Numbered from the stretch's first letter, positions 8,820 to 18,229 are shown. The stretch is 64,000 nucleotides of DNA from Thermus amyloliquefaciens (GCF_000744885.1 NZ_JQMV01000003.1:434001-498000); one strand, 5' to 3'. Made by a program: numbers and translations. Notes: a model not told the origin generated them from the sequence alone.

Positions 8820-10478
8820 ATGTACAAGCGGCGCGAGGTATTGAAGGCAGGAGCGGCCTTAGGCTTGGCGGGCCTGGGCTGGGGGCGGGCCCAAGGGGGG
8901 TTTACCCTTACCCTGGTGCACACCAACGACACCCATGCCCACCTGGAGCCCATGGAGCTCACCCTTTCCGGCAAGAAGGTGCAGGTGGGGGGTGTGGCCC
9001 AGCGCATCGCCTTCTTTGACCGGCTTAGGGCGGGCCGGAAAAACCTCCTCTTCCTGGACGCGGGGGATGTCTTCCAGGGCACCCTTTACTTCAACCAGTA
9101 CCGGGGGCTGGCGGACCGGTACTTCATGCACCGGGCCCTCTACCGGGTCATGGCCTTGGGCAACCACGAGTTTGACCTGGGGCCTGGTCCCCTGGCGGAG
9201 TTTCTGAAGGGGGCCCGGTTCAAGGTGGTCTCCGCCAACGTGGGGGTGGAGCGGGAGCCCAAGCTGAAGGGGCTCTTTGCCCCCTATGCCATCGTGGCGG
9301 TGGGTGGGGAGAAGGTGGGGGTGATCGGCCTCACCACCCCGGACACCCGGGAGATCGCCAACCCCGGGCCCACCGTGGACTTTCTGGACCCCTACGAGAG
9401 CGCCCAGAAGGCGGTCTACGAGCTCCTCCGGCGGGGGGTCAACAAGATCGTGCTCCTCTCCCACCTGGGCTATGGGGAGGACCTGAAGCTGGCCCGGAGG
9501 CTCGTGGGGGTGCAGGTGATCGTGGGCGGGCACTCCCACACCCTTTTGGGGAGCTTCCCCCACAAGGAGCTGAACCCGGCAGGGCCCTACCCCACGGTGG
9601 TGAAGAACCCCGAGGGCAAGGATGTGCTGGTGGTCCAGGCCTGGGAGTGGGGGAAGGTGGTGGGCCTCTTGGAGGTCACCTTCAACGAGAAGGGGGAGGT
9701 GGTGGCCTACAAGGGCGAGCCCTTCCTCATGACCCCCGAGGTCTCCCCCGAGGACTTCTTCGCCAAGGAGGCTCTATTGGCCTACGCCCAGCCGGTGATG
9801 GCCCTCATGGGCCAGGTGATCGCCCAGGCCAGGGTGGACCTGGTGGGCGAAAGGGCCATCGTGCGCAAGCGGGAGAGCAACCTGGGGAACCTCATCGCGG
9901 ACGGCATGGTGTGGAAGACCAAAAACGCCGGGGTGCAGATCGCCCTGCAAAACGGCGGCGGCATCCGGGCCTCCATCCCCAAGGGTCCCATCACCGTGGG
10001 CAAGGTCTACGAGGTCCTGCCCTTCGGCAACACCCTGGTGGTGATGGACCTGAAGGGCAAGGAGATCAAGGCGGCCCTGGAGAACGGGGTTTCCCAGTGG
10101 GAGCAGGGGGCGGGCCGCTTCCTGCAGGTTTCCGGCCTGCGCTATGCCTTTGACCTCTCCAGGGCCCCCGGGGACCGGGTGGTGCGGGTGGAGGTGAAAA
10201 CCGATAAGGGTTTCGTGCCCCTGGACCTGGAGGCCACCTACCGGGTGGTGGTGAACAACTTCATCGCCGCCGGGGGGGATGGTTTCACCGTCTTAAAGGA
10301 AGCCCAGGGCTACCGGGTGGACACGGGCTTCAGCGACGCCGAGAGCTTCATGGACTACCTGAGGGAACTCAAGGAGGTGGAGGCGGGCCTCGAGGGGCGG
10401 ATTGAGGTGCTGAACGAGCCCAAAGGGGAAAGGCCCGCCTACTGGGCCTTCCAGGTGCCGGGCCTGGTGGGGGCCTGA
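8820..10478 (+). CDS. exported 5'-nucleotidase / 2',3'-cyclic phosphodiesterase family protein
   Basis: A 552-aa UshA-like enzyme that dephosphorylates nucleotides outside the cytoplasm. The N-terminus has KRREVLK followed by a hydrophobic stretch, a twin-arginine signal. The metallophosphatase domain shows [11 protein letters not shown] (metal ligands D and H), [14 protein letters not shown] and GGHSHT. The C-terminal nucleotide-binding domain shows [23 protein letters not shown] and the conserved [17 protein letters not shown] precedes the ATG and a strong terminator follows. SoxB-like enzymes share the fold but none of the Sox context is here. Confidence 0.9.
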   Translation: MYKRREVLKAGAALGLAGLGWGRAQGGFTLTLVHTNDTHAHLEPMELTLSGKKVQVGGVAQRIAFFDRLRAGRKNLLFLDAGDVFQGTLYFNQYRGLADRYFMHRALYRVMALGNHEFDLGPGPLAEFLKGARFKVVSANVGVEREPKLKGLFAPYAIVAVGGEKVGVIGLTTPDTREIANPGPTVDFLDPYESAQKAVYELLRRGVNKIVLLSHLGYGEDLKLARRLVGVQVIVGGHSHTLLGSFPHKELNPAGPYPTVVKNPEGKDVLVVQAWEWGKVVGLLEVTFNEKGEVVAYKGEPFLMTPEVSPEDFFAKEALLAYAQPVMALMGQVIAQARVDLVGERAIVRKRESNLGNLIADGMVWKTKNAGVQIALQNGGGIRASIPKGPITVGKVYEVLPFGNTLVVMDLKGKEIKAALENGVSQWEQGAGRFLQVSGLRYAFDLSRAPGDRVVRVEVKTDKGFVPLDLEATYRVVVNNFIAAGGDGFTVLKEAQGYRVDTGFSDAESFMDYLRELKEVEAGLEGRIEVLNEPKGERPAYWAFQVPGLVGA

Positions 10479-10491
10479 GGCTAGGCGAAGG

Positions 10492-10522
10492 AGAGGCCCC
10501 GGGGGCTTCCCCCGGGGCCTCT
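10492..10522 (+). terminator. nucleotidase terminator
   Basis: A 14-bp perfect stem (10492-10505 with 10509-10522, 3-nt loop) is followed by TTCCCTT. It lies between the nucleotidase stop and the convergent MOSC gene stop, and may serve both strands. Confidence 0.75.
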
Positions 10523-10534
10523 TTCCCTTGGGCG

Positions 10535-10975
10535 CTAGGAGATCTCCACCAGCACCCTCACCAGGTCCCCCACCCGCACCAGGCCCCCTTCTACCACCCG
10601 GGCGTAGAGGCCCCGGCCCCCGTAGAGGAGCTTGGGAAGCCTGAGGTCAAACTGGGAGAGGCTGTTGCAGACCGTGCACACCTGGGAAAGCTCCAGGAGG
10701 GCTTCCCCCACCTGTAGCCGGGTTCCTGGGGGAAGCTCGTGGGGGTCCAGGTCCAGGAGGAGGTTTTCCCCCAGGGCCCCCAGGGGCAGCTCTATGCCTG
10801 CCTCCTTGGCCTTTTGGTAGGCGGGGAGGCCCGCCACCAGCACGGCCCGGTCGGGGTCGCGCCCCGCGTGCCGGTCCCCCTTGGCCCCGAAGCCGGCCAC
10901 CAGTTCCAAAACCTCCACCCGGGGCTTGGGAAGCCCGGAGCCCAGGCCCAGGTGGAGGGAAACTACCCGGTTCAT
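10535..10975 (-). CDS. MOSC domain-containing protein
   Basis: A 146-aa stand-alone MOSC domain. The family binds or transfers sulfur for the molybdenum cofactor and is the C-terminal domain of eukaryotic Moco sulfurase. Visible features are GFGAKGDRHAGRD near residue 30, the GALGENLLLD block and a CTVCNS segment carrying the conserved cysteine region. Its ATG overlaps the stop of the cytochrome gene by 4 nt, so it belongs to the sulfite oxidase operon. A role in delivering or maturing that enzyme's cofactor is an inference from this context. Confidence 0.85.
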   Translation of the reverse strand: MNRVVSLHLGLGSGLPKPRVEVLELVAGFGAKGDRHAGRDPDRAVLVAGLPAYQKAKEAGIELPLGALGENLLLDLDPHELPPGTRLQVGEALLELSQVCTVCNSLSQFDLRLPKLLYGGRGLYARVVEGGLVRVGDLVRVLVEIS

Positions 10976-11376
10976 TGCTTGCGCGTCTGGGGGGTGTAGT
11001 AGGCTTGGAGGTAAGCGAGGATCTTCTCCGCAGCCTCAGCGGGGATGAACTTTTCCCCTCCGTAGGTCTTCATCATCTTGTCCATGGTGGGCTTCCAGTT
11101 GGCCAGGGGAGGTTGCATGGTGATGTAGGTCACGCTGTGGCAAATGGAGCAGTAGCCCATGACCAGTTCTTTGCCTTCCCCGTCGGCCAGCTCCGCCGTG
11201 TACATGGGAAGGGCCCCGATCTTTATGGTTGCGCCCTCGCCTGCGGCCGCAGGGGCGGGTTGCAGAATCACTCCAAGGGTGCCCTGGGTCCACTGGCCAG
11301 CCACCGTTCCCGGCACCTCAGCCACCACCAAGCCTACAGCCATAAGAAGGGCCACCAGGATCAGAATCCTTTTCAT
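10972..11376 (-). CDS. cytochrome c subunit of sulfite dehydrogenase (SorB-like)
   Basis: A 134-aa exported monohaem cytochrome. Residues 1-19 form a signal peptide (MKRILILVALLMAVGLVVA). The haem site CSICH lies near residue 75, and a methionine-rich helix (TMDKMMKTY) may supply the distal ligand. It lies 10 nt downstream of the molybdopterin oxidoreductase gene, the arrangement of sorAB, where the cytochrome accepts electrons from sulfite oxidation and passes them to the respiratory chain. The pairing is from context. Confidence 0.82.
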   Translation of the reverse strand: MKRILILVALLMAVGLVVAEVPGTVAGQWTQGTLGVILQPAPAAAGEGATIKIGALPMYTAELADGEGKELVMGYCSICHSVTYITMQPPLANWKPTMDKMMKTYGGEKFIPAEAAEKILAYLQAYYTPQTRKQ

Positions 11377-11386
11377 CTGCCGCCTC

Positions 11387-12667
11387 CTATTTGGCTGCCA
11401 GGACTACCACTTCCTGGCGCTCAATCTTGTTCCACAGGTAACCACCGGGGTTCCACACAGGGGTGTCGGGCTGGGTGTTGCCCTTCTCGTCCGTAGCCCG
11501 CACCGCGATCACGTACTTCCCGGGTGCGCTGGGCCGCCAGGTGAACTCAAAGGTGCGGAAGGAGTACTTGCCGTAGTCCGGCCCCAGCAAGGCGGTGCGC
11601 CAGGTGTTGCCGTCGTCGGTGGAAACCTCCACCTTTACCACCTTCCCGTGCCCGCTGAAGGCCACGCCCCTCACCTTTACCGGCAAGCCCACCACCAGGG
11701 GGCTTGAGCCGTCGGGGTCGATGATGAAGGAGCGCACGGGCATATTGAAGTGGCCGATGGGCACGGTCTTGACCTTGCCAGCGGCCACGTCCTCGGGGGT
11801 CGTGGAGCCGTTGGGGGTGTCGGGCACTTTGTAGGCGGTGGCCATCCAGAAGTTCTTGTCCTCCTCGGTGAGGGCCCGGATCCAGGTGACGTGTTTCAGC
11901 CAATAGGTGGCGAACTTGCCGGGCACCACCAGGCGCACGGGGAAGCCGTTGAGCATGGGCAGGGGCTCCCCGTTCATGGCATAGGCCAGGATGGTTTCCT
12001 CCAGCACCGGATCATTCAGGTCCAGGGACTTTATGAAGCGTCCCGACCCCAGGTTCTCAGGCCCCTTGCCCCGGTCCAGGCCCTCAAACTGGATCTGGAC
12101 GGTGCCCGGCTTTACGCCCGCGGCGTCCAAGAGGTCCTTGAGCCGGACGCCTGTCCAAAGGGCATTCCCCATGGCCCCGTTGCCCCATTGGCCGCCGGAT
12201 ACCCGGGGCTGGAAGCGGCTGCGGGAGTTGCCGGAGCACTGGTTGACGGCGGCGATGGAAACGGGCTTGAACTGGGTGAGGAGGTCCTCGAGGCTCAGCT
12301 CCAGGGGCCGCTCAAAATTGCCTTCCAGCTTGAGCCGCCACTTGGAGAGGTCGATCTCGTTGGGGATCTCGTCCAGGTGGTAACGCACATAGAAGGCCTC
12401 GTTGGGGGTAAAGGCGGTGCGGAAGTAGTGCCGGGGGGTTTCCAGCTGGACGGGGCGGTCGGTCATGCGGAGAAGGGGAAGCTTCTGGGGGTAGACAGCG
12501 TAGGGGTGCACCCCGTTCCAGTAGGGGTTGGGGCCGGGCCCCGTAAAGGAAGGCAGGGGGGTTTCGGCCTGAGAGGAGGTCTGGGCCAGGCTGGGGCGCA
12601 AGGTCGCCAGGGCCCCTCCAGCACCCAGCAGCTTCAGCAATAACCGACGATTGATGGATTTCTCCAT
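11387..12667 (-). CDS. sulfite oxidase-type molybdopterin oxidoreductase (SorA-like)
   Basis: A 426-aa periplasmic Mo enzyme of the sulfite oxidase family. The N-terminus NRRLLLK plus hydrophobic core is a Tat signal, as expected for a cofactor-loaded protein. The Moco domain shows [16 protein letters not shown], whose cysteine is the Mo ligand of the family, and [24 protein letters not shown]. The C-terminal half ([20 protein letters not shown]) is the Ig-like dimerization domain. The ATG at 12667 has GGGAGGGTGAT upstream and a TTGACA promoter; a longer frame to 12760 is not supported. The substrate may be sulfite, but other S-oxide chemistry cannot be excluded. Confidence 0.87.
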   Translation of the reverse strand: MEKSINRRLLLKLLGAGGALATLRPSLAQTSSQAETPLPSFTGPGPNPYWNGVHPYAVYPQKLPLLRMTDRPVQLETPRHYFRTAFTPNEAFYVRYHLDEIPNEIDLSKWRLKLEGNFERPLELSLEDLLTQFKPVSIAAVNQCSGNSRSRFQPRVSGGQWGNGAMGNALWTGVRLKDLLDAAGVKPGTVQIQFEGLDRGKGPENLGSGRFIKSLDLNDPVLEETILAYAMNGEPLPMLNGFPVRLVVPGKFATYWLKHVTWIRALTEEDKNFWMATAYKVPDTPNGSTTPEDVAAGKVKTVPIGHFNMPVRSFIIDPDGSSPLVVGLPVKVRGVAFSGHGKVVKVEVSTDDGNTWRTALLGPDYGKYSFRTFEFTWRPSAPGKYVIAVRATDEKGNTQPDTPVWNPGGYLWNKIERQEVVVLAAK

Positions 12668-12746
12668 ATCACCCTCCCGAATCGAGGGCAGGGAAGAAAC
12701 AAGTGGAAAGGGAACACAGGACTTTTGTCCCTGGCCTCGTGCCCCA

Positions 12747-12776
12747 ATGTTAGAAGGCAAACCCTACCCGTGTCAA
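12747..12776 (-). promoter_or_regulatory. promoter of the sulfite oxidase operon
   Basis: TTGACA (12771-12776) and TAACAT (12747-12752) on the minus strand are 18 nt apart, 80 nt upstream of the SorA-like start. Confidence 0.65.
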
Positions 12777-12851
12777 GTTAGGGCAAGGGGCTATTTATAC
12801 CATCACTGATGGGTGTATTAGGGAGGGCTTTTCCCGGGGTATGCCGGGGTT

Positions 12852-15290
12852 ATGATAAAGGTCATGCTCAAGGGCGAAGGCCCCGGTCCCCTGCCCCCCC
12901 TTTTGCAGCAGTACGTGGAGCTCCGGGACCGCTACCCGGACTACCTCCTCCTTTTCCAGGTGGGGGATTTCTACGAGTGCTTCGGCGAGGATGCGGAGAG
13001 GTTGGCCCGCGCCCTGGGCCTGGCCCTCACCCACAAGTCCAGCAAGGACTTCACCACCCCCATGGCGGGGATTCCCCTCCGGGCCTTTGACGCCTATGCG
13101 GAGCGGCTTCTCAAGATGGGCTTCCGCTTGGCGGTGGCCGACCAGGTGGAGCCGGCGGAGGAGGCGGAGGGCCTGGTGCGCCGGGAGGTGACCCAGCTCC
13201 TCACCCCGGGCACCCTGGTGCAGGAAACCCTCCTGCCCAAGGAGGCCAACTACCTGGCGGCGGTGGCCACCGGGGACGGCTGGGGGGTGGCCTTCTTGGA
13301 CGTGTCCACGGGGGAGTTCAAGGGGACGGTTTTGAAGAGCAAAAGCGCCCTTTACGACGAGCTCTTCCGCCACCGCCCCGCCGAGGTGCTCCTGGCGCCG
13401 GAGTTGCGGGAGAACGGGGAGTTTGTGGAGGAGTTTCGGAAGCGCTTCCCCGTCATGCTCTCCGAGGCCCCCTTTGAGCCCCTGGGGGAAGGCCCCTTGG
13501 CCTTGCGCCGGGCCCAGGGGGCGCTCCTTTGGTACGCCCGCTGGACCCAAGGGGAAGGGTTTTCCCCAAGGCCCTTCCGCCCCTACGACCCCGGGGCCTT
13601 CATGCGCCTGCCCGAGGCCACCCTAAGGGCCCTGGAGGTCTTTGAGCCCATCCGGGGCCAGGATACCCTCTTCGGGGTCCTGGACGAGACCCGCACCGCC
13701 CCCGGCAGGCGGCTCCTCCAGGCCTGGCTCCGCCATCCCCTCCTGGACCGGGGTCCTTTGGAGGCCCGGCTTGACCGGGTGGAGCGCTTGGTGAGGGAAG
13801 GCGCCCTGCGGGAAGGGGTGAGGCGGCTCCTTTTCCGCCTGGCGGACCTGGAGCGCCTCGCCACCCGCCTGGAGATGGGGCGGGCAGGCCCGCGGGACCT
13901 GGCGGCCTTGAGGCGTAGCCTTGAGGTCCTGCCGGAGCTGAAGGCCCTTCTGGGGGAGGAGGTGGCCCTGCCCGACCTGAGGCCCCTTTGGGAGGAGCTG
14001 CGGGCGGCTTTGGTGGACGACCCTCCCCTAAAAGTCTCCGAAGGGGGGCTCATCCGGGAAGGGTACGATGCCCACCTGGACGCCCTGCGCCAGGCCCACC
14101 GGGAAGGGGTGGCCTACTTCTTGGATCTGGAGGAAAGGGAGAAGGCCAGGACCGGCATCCCCACCCTGAAGGTGGGCTACAACGCCGTCTTCGGCTACTA
14201 CCTGGAGGTGACCCGGCCCTACTACGAGAGGGTGCCTTCCGAGTACAAGGCCATCCAGACCCTCAAGGACCGGCAGCGCTACACCCTGCCGGAGATCAAG
14301 GAGCGCGAAAGGGAGCTCTACCGCCTCGAGGCCCAGATCCGCCGCCGGGAGGAGGAGGTTTTTTGGGAGCTCAGGGAGAAGGCCAAAGGGGAGGCGGAGG
14401 CCCTGAGGGAGGCGGCCAGGGTCCTGGCGGAGCTGGACGTCTACGCCGCCTTGGCGGAGGTGGCGGTGCGCCACGGCTACACCCGTCCCCGCTTCGGCGA
14501 GGGGCTTTTCATCCGCGCTGGGCGGCACCCGGTGGTGGAAAGGCGCACCGGCTTCGTCCCCAACGACCTGGAGATGGCCCACGAGCTCGTGCTGGTCACG
14601 GGGCCCAACATGGCGGGGAAGAGCACCTACCTTCGCCAGACGGCCCTCATCGCCCTCCTGGCCCAGATTGGGAGCTTTGTGCCCGCGGAGGAGGCTATCC
14701 TCCCCCTCTTTGACCGGATCCTGACCCGCATCGGGGCCTCCGACGACCTGGCGGGGGGCAAGAGCACCTTCATGGTGGAGATGGAGGAGGTGGCCCTGAT
14801 CCTCAAGGAGGCCACGGAGAGGAGCCTGGTGCTTCTGGACGAGGTGGGCCGGGGCACCTCCAGCCTGGACGGGGTGGCCATCGCCACCGCCGTGGCCGAG
14901 GCCCTGCACGAGAGGCGGTGCTACGCCCTTTTCGCCACCCACTACTTTGAGCTCACCGCCCTGCCCCTGCCCCGGCTCAAGAACCTGCACGTGGCCGCCA
15001 AGGAGGAGGAGGGGGGCCTCACCTTCTACCACCAGGTGCTCCCTGGACCCGCCTCCAAGAGCTACGGGGTGGAGGTGGCCCGCATGGCCGGGCTGCCCCC
15101 GGAGGTGGTGGAGCGGGCCAAGGCCCTCCTCCAGGCCATGGCCGCCAGGCGGGAGGGCCCGGTGGAGGCGGTGCTGGAGAGGCTTCTCGCCCTGGACCCC
15201 GACCGCCTCACCCCCCTCGAGGCCCTCCGCCTCCTCCACGAGCTCAAGGCCTTGGCCCTGGGCACCCCCTTGGGTACCATAAAGGGGTGA
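12852..15290 (+). CDS. mutS: DNA mismatch repair protein MutS
   Basis: Recognizes mismatches and small loops in DNA and recruits MutL. At 812 aa it matches the Thermus MutS1 size, and the sequence resembles T. aquaticus MutS closely. The mismatch-reading Phe-X-Glu motif is at F40-Y-E42, Walker A GPNMAGKST near residue 586, and Walker B LVLLDEVGRGTSS with the ATHYFEL switch further on. The ATG at 12852 is used (MIKVMLKGEG); a second ATG at 12864 corresponds better to the MLKGEG start of homologues and has AAAGG just before it. The stop overlaps the mutL start by 4 nt. Confidence 0.96.
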   Translation: MIKVMLKGEGPGPLPPLLQQYVELRDRYPDYLLLFQVGDFYECFGEDAERLARALGLALTHKSSKDFTTPMAGIPLRAFDAYAERLLKMGFRLAVADQVEPAEEAEGLVRREVTQLLTPGTLVQETLLPKEANYLAAVATGDGWGVAFLDVSTGEFKGTVLKSKSALYDELFRHRPAEVLLAPELRENGEFVEEFRKRFPVMLSEAPFEPLGEGPLALRRAQGALLWYARWTQGEGFSPRPFRPYDPGAFMRLPEATLRALEVFEPIRGQDTLFGVLDETRTAPGRRLLQAWLRHPLLDRGPLEARLDRVERLVREGALREGVRRLLFRLADLERLATRLEMGRAGPRDLAALRRSLEVLPELKALLGEEVALPDLRPLWEELRAALVDDPPLKVSEGGLIREGYDAHLDALRQAHREGVAYFLDLEEREKARTGIPTLKVGYNAVFGYYLEVTRPYYERVPSEYKAIQTLKDRQRYTLPEIKERERELYRLEAQIRRREEEVFWELREKAKGEAEALREAARVLAELDVYAALAEVAVRHGYTRPRFGEGLFIRAGRHPVVERRTGFVPNDLEMAHELVLVTGPNMAGKSTYLRQTALIALLAQIGSFVPAEEAILPLFDRILTRIGASDDLAGGKSTFMVEMEEVALILKEATERSLVLLDEVGRGTSSLDGVAIATAVAEALHERRCYALFATHYFELTALPLPRLKNLHVAAKEEEGGLTFYHQVLPGPASKSYGVEVARMAGLPPEVVERAKALLQAMAARREGPVEAVLERLLALDPDRLTPLEALRLLHELKALALGTPLGTIKG

Positions 15291-16919
15291 TCCGTCCCCT
15301 CCCCGAGGAGCTCCGGGGCCTTCTGGCCCGGGGCGAGGTGCTCCTTTCCGTGCGGGACGCGGTGCGGGAGCTTTTGGAGAACGCCCTGGACGCGGGGGCC
15401 CGGCGGGTGAGGGTGGAGCTGTGGGGCGGGGGCATGGAACGGCTTGTGGTGGAGGACGACGGGGCGGGGATCCCCCTGGAGGACCTGCCCCTGGCGGTGG
15501 AGCCCTTCGCCACCAGCAAGCTGCAGGACCCTGGGCGCATCGCCACCTTGGGCTTCCGTGGCCAGGCCCTTTATGCCCTGCGCCAGGCCGCCACCTTGCG
15601 CTTGCGCTCCCGCCCCCGGGGCCAGGTGGGGGGAGGGCTTCTCCTGGTCCAGGGGGGCACGGTGGCCCTCAAGGAGGTGCCCGCGCCCCCCGGCACCCGG
15701 GTGGAGGTGGTGGGCCTCTTCCAGGGGGAGGGGAGGGACCCGGCCAGGGAGGTGCGGGGGGTCTTGGAGCTCCTAAGGCGCTACCTTCTCCACCACCCCA
15801 CCCTTTCCCTGGCCCTCTTTGTGGAGGGGGAGGCCCGGCTCCTCTTCCCTGGGTCGGGCCTAAGGGAGGCCGCCCGGATCGCCTTCGGCCGGGTGCTTTC
15901 GGAGAGGCTCTTTCCCCTGGAGGAGGCGGCGGGGGAGGTGCGCCTTTTGGGCCTCCTTTCCGGTCCCCAAGCCTCCCGCACCCGGCCCGACCTCCTCTTC
16001 CTCGCGGTGAACGGGCGGCCCGTGGCCTGGCCCGAGGGGCTCCTAAGGGCCCTCCGGCGGGCCTACCGTGAGCTCCTTCCCGAGGGGCACTTCCCCGTGG
16101 GGGTGGTCAACCTCGCCTTGCCCCCTGGGCTTTTCCGCCTGCGCCTGGACGCCCGCAAGGAGGAGGTGGCGGTGGCCCAGGAGGTGGAGGGCCTTCTGGA
16201 GGAGGCGGTGCGGAGCGCCTTCCGGCGCCACGGCCTGGCCCGTAGCCTGCCGGAGCCTACCCCTCTTCCCGTCCTGAGCCCCCCACCCCCTCGGGCCTGC
16301 CCGCCTGCGCTACCTGGGCCAGTTCCGGGAAAGCTACCTCCTGGCGGAGGCGGGGGAGGCCCTCTTTGTGGTGGACCAGCATGCCGCCCACGAGCGGGTC
16401 ATCTACGAGGAGTTTTGGCGGCGCCTTCGGGAGGAGGGGCTGAAGCCCCTGCCGTACCCGGTGCTGGTGGAGCTTACCCCGGAGGAGGAGGGCCTCCTCG
16501 GGGGGGAGGCCCTCGCGGCCCTTTTCGCTTACGAAGCCTTCGGGCCGGGGAGGGTGCGGGTGCTGGCCGCTCCCCCTTTCCTGCACCCCTACCCCCTCCT
16601 GATCCCCCAGGCCTTCCTCGAGGCCCTCCGGGGGGAGGGGCGGAGCCTGGGGGAAGTTCTGGGCCGCCTGGCCTGCCTCCCCGCGGTGAAGGCGGGCCAT
16701 CCCTTGAACGGGGCCCAGGGGCAAGCCCTTCTGGACGCCCTCCTGGCCTGTGAGACCCCCTGGGTCTGCCCCCACGGGAGGCCCACCTTCTTGGTGCTGA
16801 AGGAGGAGGAGCTTATCCGCCGCTTTGGCCGCCGCTCGGGGGCGCGGGCAGGAGAAGAAGCCCGTCCTCGTCCGCAATCAGGTAATGCCCCGGAAGCACC
16901 TGGGCCCCGAAGAGGCTAA
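15287..16919 (+). CDS. mutL: DNA mismatch repair endonuclease MutL, +1 frameshift near 16279-16290
   Basis: MutL couples mismatch recognition to nicking and excision. The first frame (15287 to about 16285) carries the GHL ATPase: ELLENALDAGA, DDGAGIP and GFRGQAL. The second frame, open from 16278 to 16919, carries the C-terminal endonuclease domain with DQHAAHERVIYEE, matching the DQHA(X)2E(X)4E nuclease motif. Joining the frames needs the loss of one base; the second frame is closed by TGA at 16275-16277, so the shift lies in or after the C6-A-C5 tract at 16279-16290, inside the Pro-rich linker. Unshifted, translation would end at 16753 without the nuclease domain. The corrected protein is 543 aa. 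A sequencing error is possible. Its last 107 nt overlap rraA on the other strand. Confidence 0.88.
16279..16290 (+). repeat. C6-A-C5 tract at the mutL frame change
   Basis: The run CCCCCCACCCCC is the probable site of the one-base difference between the two mutL frames. The frames are offset by +1, as expected for one extra C. Confidence 0.7.
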
Positions 16920-17307
16920 GGGGCACGTCCACCTCCCCCCGGCCCGCCTTGGCGCTCCTGCGGGGGGTGGCCGCCAGGGCCAGGAGGCCGATGGGCACCT
17001 CCTTGAGCTCCAGCACATCCCGCACCGCCCCGTGGACCACCACCCCGGCCCAGCCCCGCTCCCAGGCCAGGCGGGCCAGGTTGCCCCCGAGGAGGGCGGT
17101 GCGCAAGGAGCCCCCGCCGTCCACCACCAGGACCTGGCCATGGCCCTCCTCCTCCAGCACCCTTCGCACCAGGGCGTTGTCCTCAAAGACCCTGAGGGTG
17201 CGCACCCGCCCGGCGAAGCGGGCCGTGCCGCCAAAGCTCCTAAAGACCATGGGCAGGGTCTCCCCTTCGGGCCAGAGGTCGGAGAGGTCTGTTGTGCGCC
17301 CTTCCAT
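16813..17307 (-). CDS. rraA: RraA family protein
   Basis: A 164-aa protein of the RraA / 4-hydroxy-4-methyl-2-oxoglutarate aldolase family. Members either inhibit RNase E or are divalent-metal aldolases and oxaloacetate decarboxylases; sequence alone does not separate them. The core shows DNALVRRVLEEEGHGQVLVVDGGGS and GWAGVVVHGAVRD; G-x20-R-D-like metal/substrate residues fall in this block. The ATG at 17307 is used; a longer frame to 18381 is only the antisense of purU. A -10 box TACTAT lies 6 nt upstream, so the message looks leaderless. The 3' end overlaps mutL by 107 nt. Confidence 0.9.
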   Translation of the reverse strand: MEGRTTDLSDLWPEGETLPMVFRSFGGTARFAGRVRTLRVFEDNALVRRVLEEEGHGQVLVVDGGGSLRTALLGGNLARLAWERGWAGVVVHGAVRDVLELKEVPIGLLALAATPRRSAKAGRGEVDVPLSLFGAQVLPGHYLIADEDGLLLLPAPPSGGQSGG

Positions 17308-17325
17308 GGGAATATAGTAGCCCCC
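17308..17325. promoter_or_regulatory. 18-bp divergent promoter, overlapping -10 boxes for rraA and purU
   Basis: Only 18 bp separate the two start codons. TATAGT (17313-17318, plus) stands 7 nt before the purU ATG and TACTAT (17314-17319, minus) stands 6 nt before the rraA ATG. The two boxes share 5 bp, so both genes appear leaderless and cannot be initiated at the same moment. Confidence 0.6.
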
Positions 17326-18183
17326 ATGGACGAGGCGCGGCTCCTCATCACCTGCCCGGACCGGCCTGGGATCGTGGCGGCGGTCTCGGGCTTCCTCTAC
17401 GCCCACGGGGCCAACATCACCGATTTGCAGCAGTACTCCACGGACCCCGAAGGGGGCACCTTCTTCATGCGCCTGGCCTTCACCACCCCCCATCTGGACC
17501 TCTCCCGCCCGGCCCTGGAGCGGGCCTTTCAGGACGTGGTGGCCAGCCGTTTCCAGATGGAGTGGCGCCTGGCCTATGCCTCGGAGAGGAAGCGGGTGGC
17601 CATCCTGGTCTCCAAGCCGGCCCATGCCCTTTTGGAACTCCTCTGGCGCTACCGGGTGGGGGAGTTGCCCATGGACCTGCGCCTGGTGATCTCCAACCAC
17701 CCGGACCACCGGGAGGAGGTGGAGCGCTTCGGCGTGCCCTACCACCACGTGCCCGTGGAGAAGGGGCGGAAGGAGGAGGCGGAGGAGCGCATCCTGGGCC
17801 TCCTCGAGGGGGAAGGGGTGGAGGTGGTGGTCCTGGCCCGGTACATGCAGGTCCTCTCCCCGGGGTTTGTGGCCCGTTACCCCATGCGCATCCTCAACAT
17901 CCACCACTCCTTCTTGCCGGCCTTTGCCGGGGCCGACCCTTACCGCCAGGCCCACGAGCGGGGGGTGAAGCTCATCGGGGCCACGGCCCACTACGTCACC
18001 GAGGAGTTGGACGGGGGCCCCATCATCGAACAGGATGTGGTGCGGGTATCCCACCGCCACACGGTGGCGGAGATGCGGAGGCTCGGGCGGGAGCTGGAGC
18101 GCACGGTCCTGGCCCGGGCGGTGCGCTGGCACCTGGAGGACCGCATCCTGGTCCACGGGAACAAAACCGTGGTCTTTGTTTAA
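17326..18183 (+). CDS. purU: formyltetrahydrofolate deformylase
   Basis: Hydrolyses 10-formyl-THF to formate and THF, balancing one-carbon pools and feeding formate to PurT. The 285-aa protein has an N-terminal ACT domain (LLITCPDRPGIVAAVSGFLY, residues 6-25) and a C-terminal formyltransferase domain with SNHPDHR, the catalytic block LNIHHSFLPAF and GATAHYVTEELDGGPIIEQ. The ACT domain separates it from PurN. It starts 18 bp from the divergent rraA start and is probably leaderless. Confidence 0.94.
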   Translation: MDEARLLITCPDRPGIVAAVSGFLYAHGANITDLQQYSTDPEGGTFFMRLAFTTPHLDLSRPALERAFQDVVASRFQMEWRLAYASERKRVAILVSKPAHALLELLWRYRVGELPMDLRLVISNHPDHREEVERFGVPYHHVPVEKGRKEEAEERILGLLEGEGVEVVVLARYMQVLSPGFVARYPMRILNIHHSFLPAFAGADPYRQAHERGVKLIGATAHYVTEELDGGPIIEQDVVRVSHRHTVAEMRRLGRELERTVLARAVRWHLEDRILVHGNKTVVFV

Positions 18184-18229
18184 TCTCGGCCTAACCGGAA
18201 GGGCGTAAGGTGGGACCAGGAGGTGGCGC

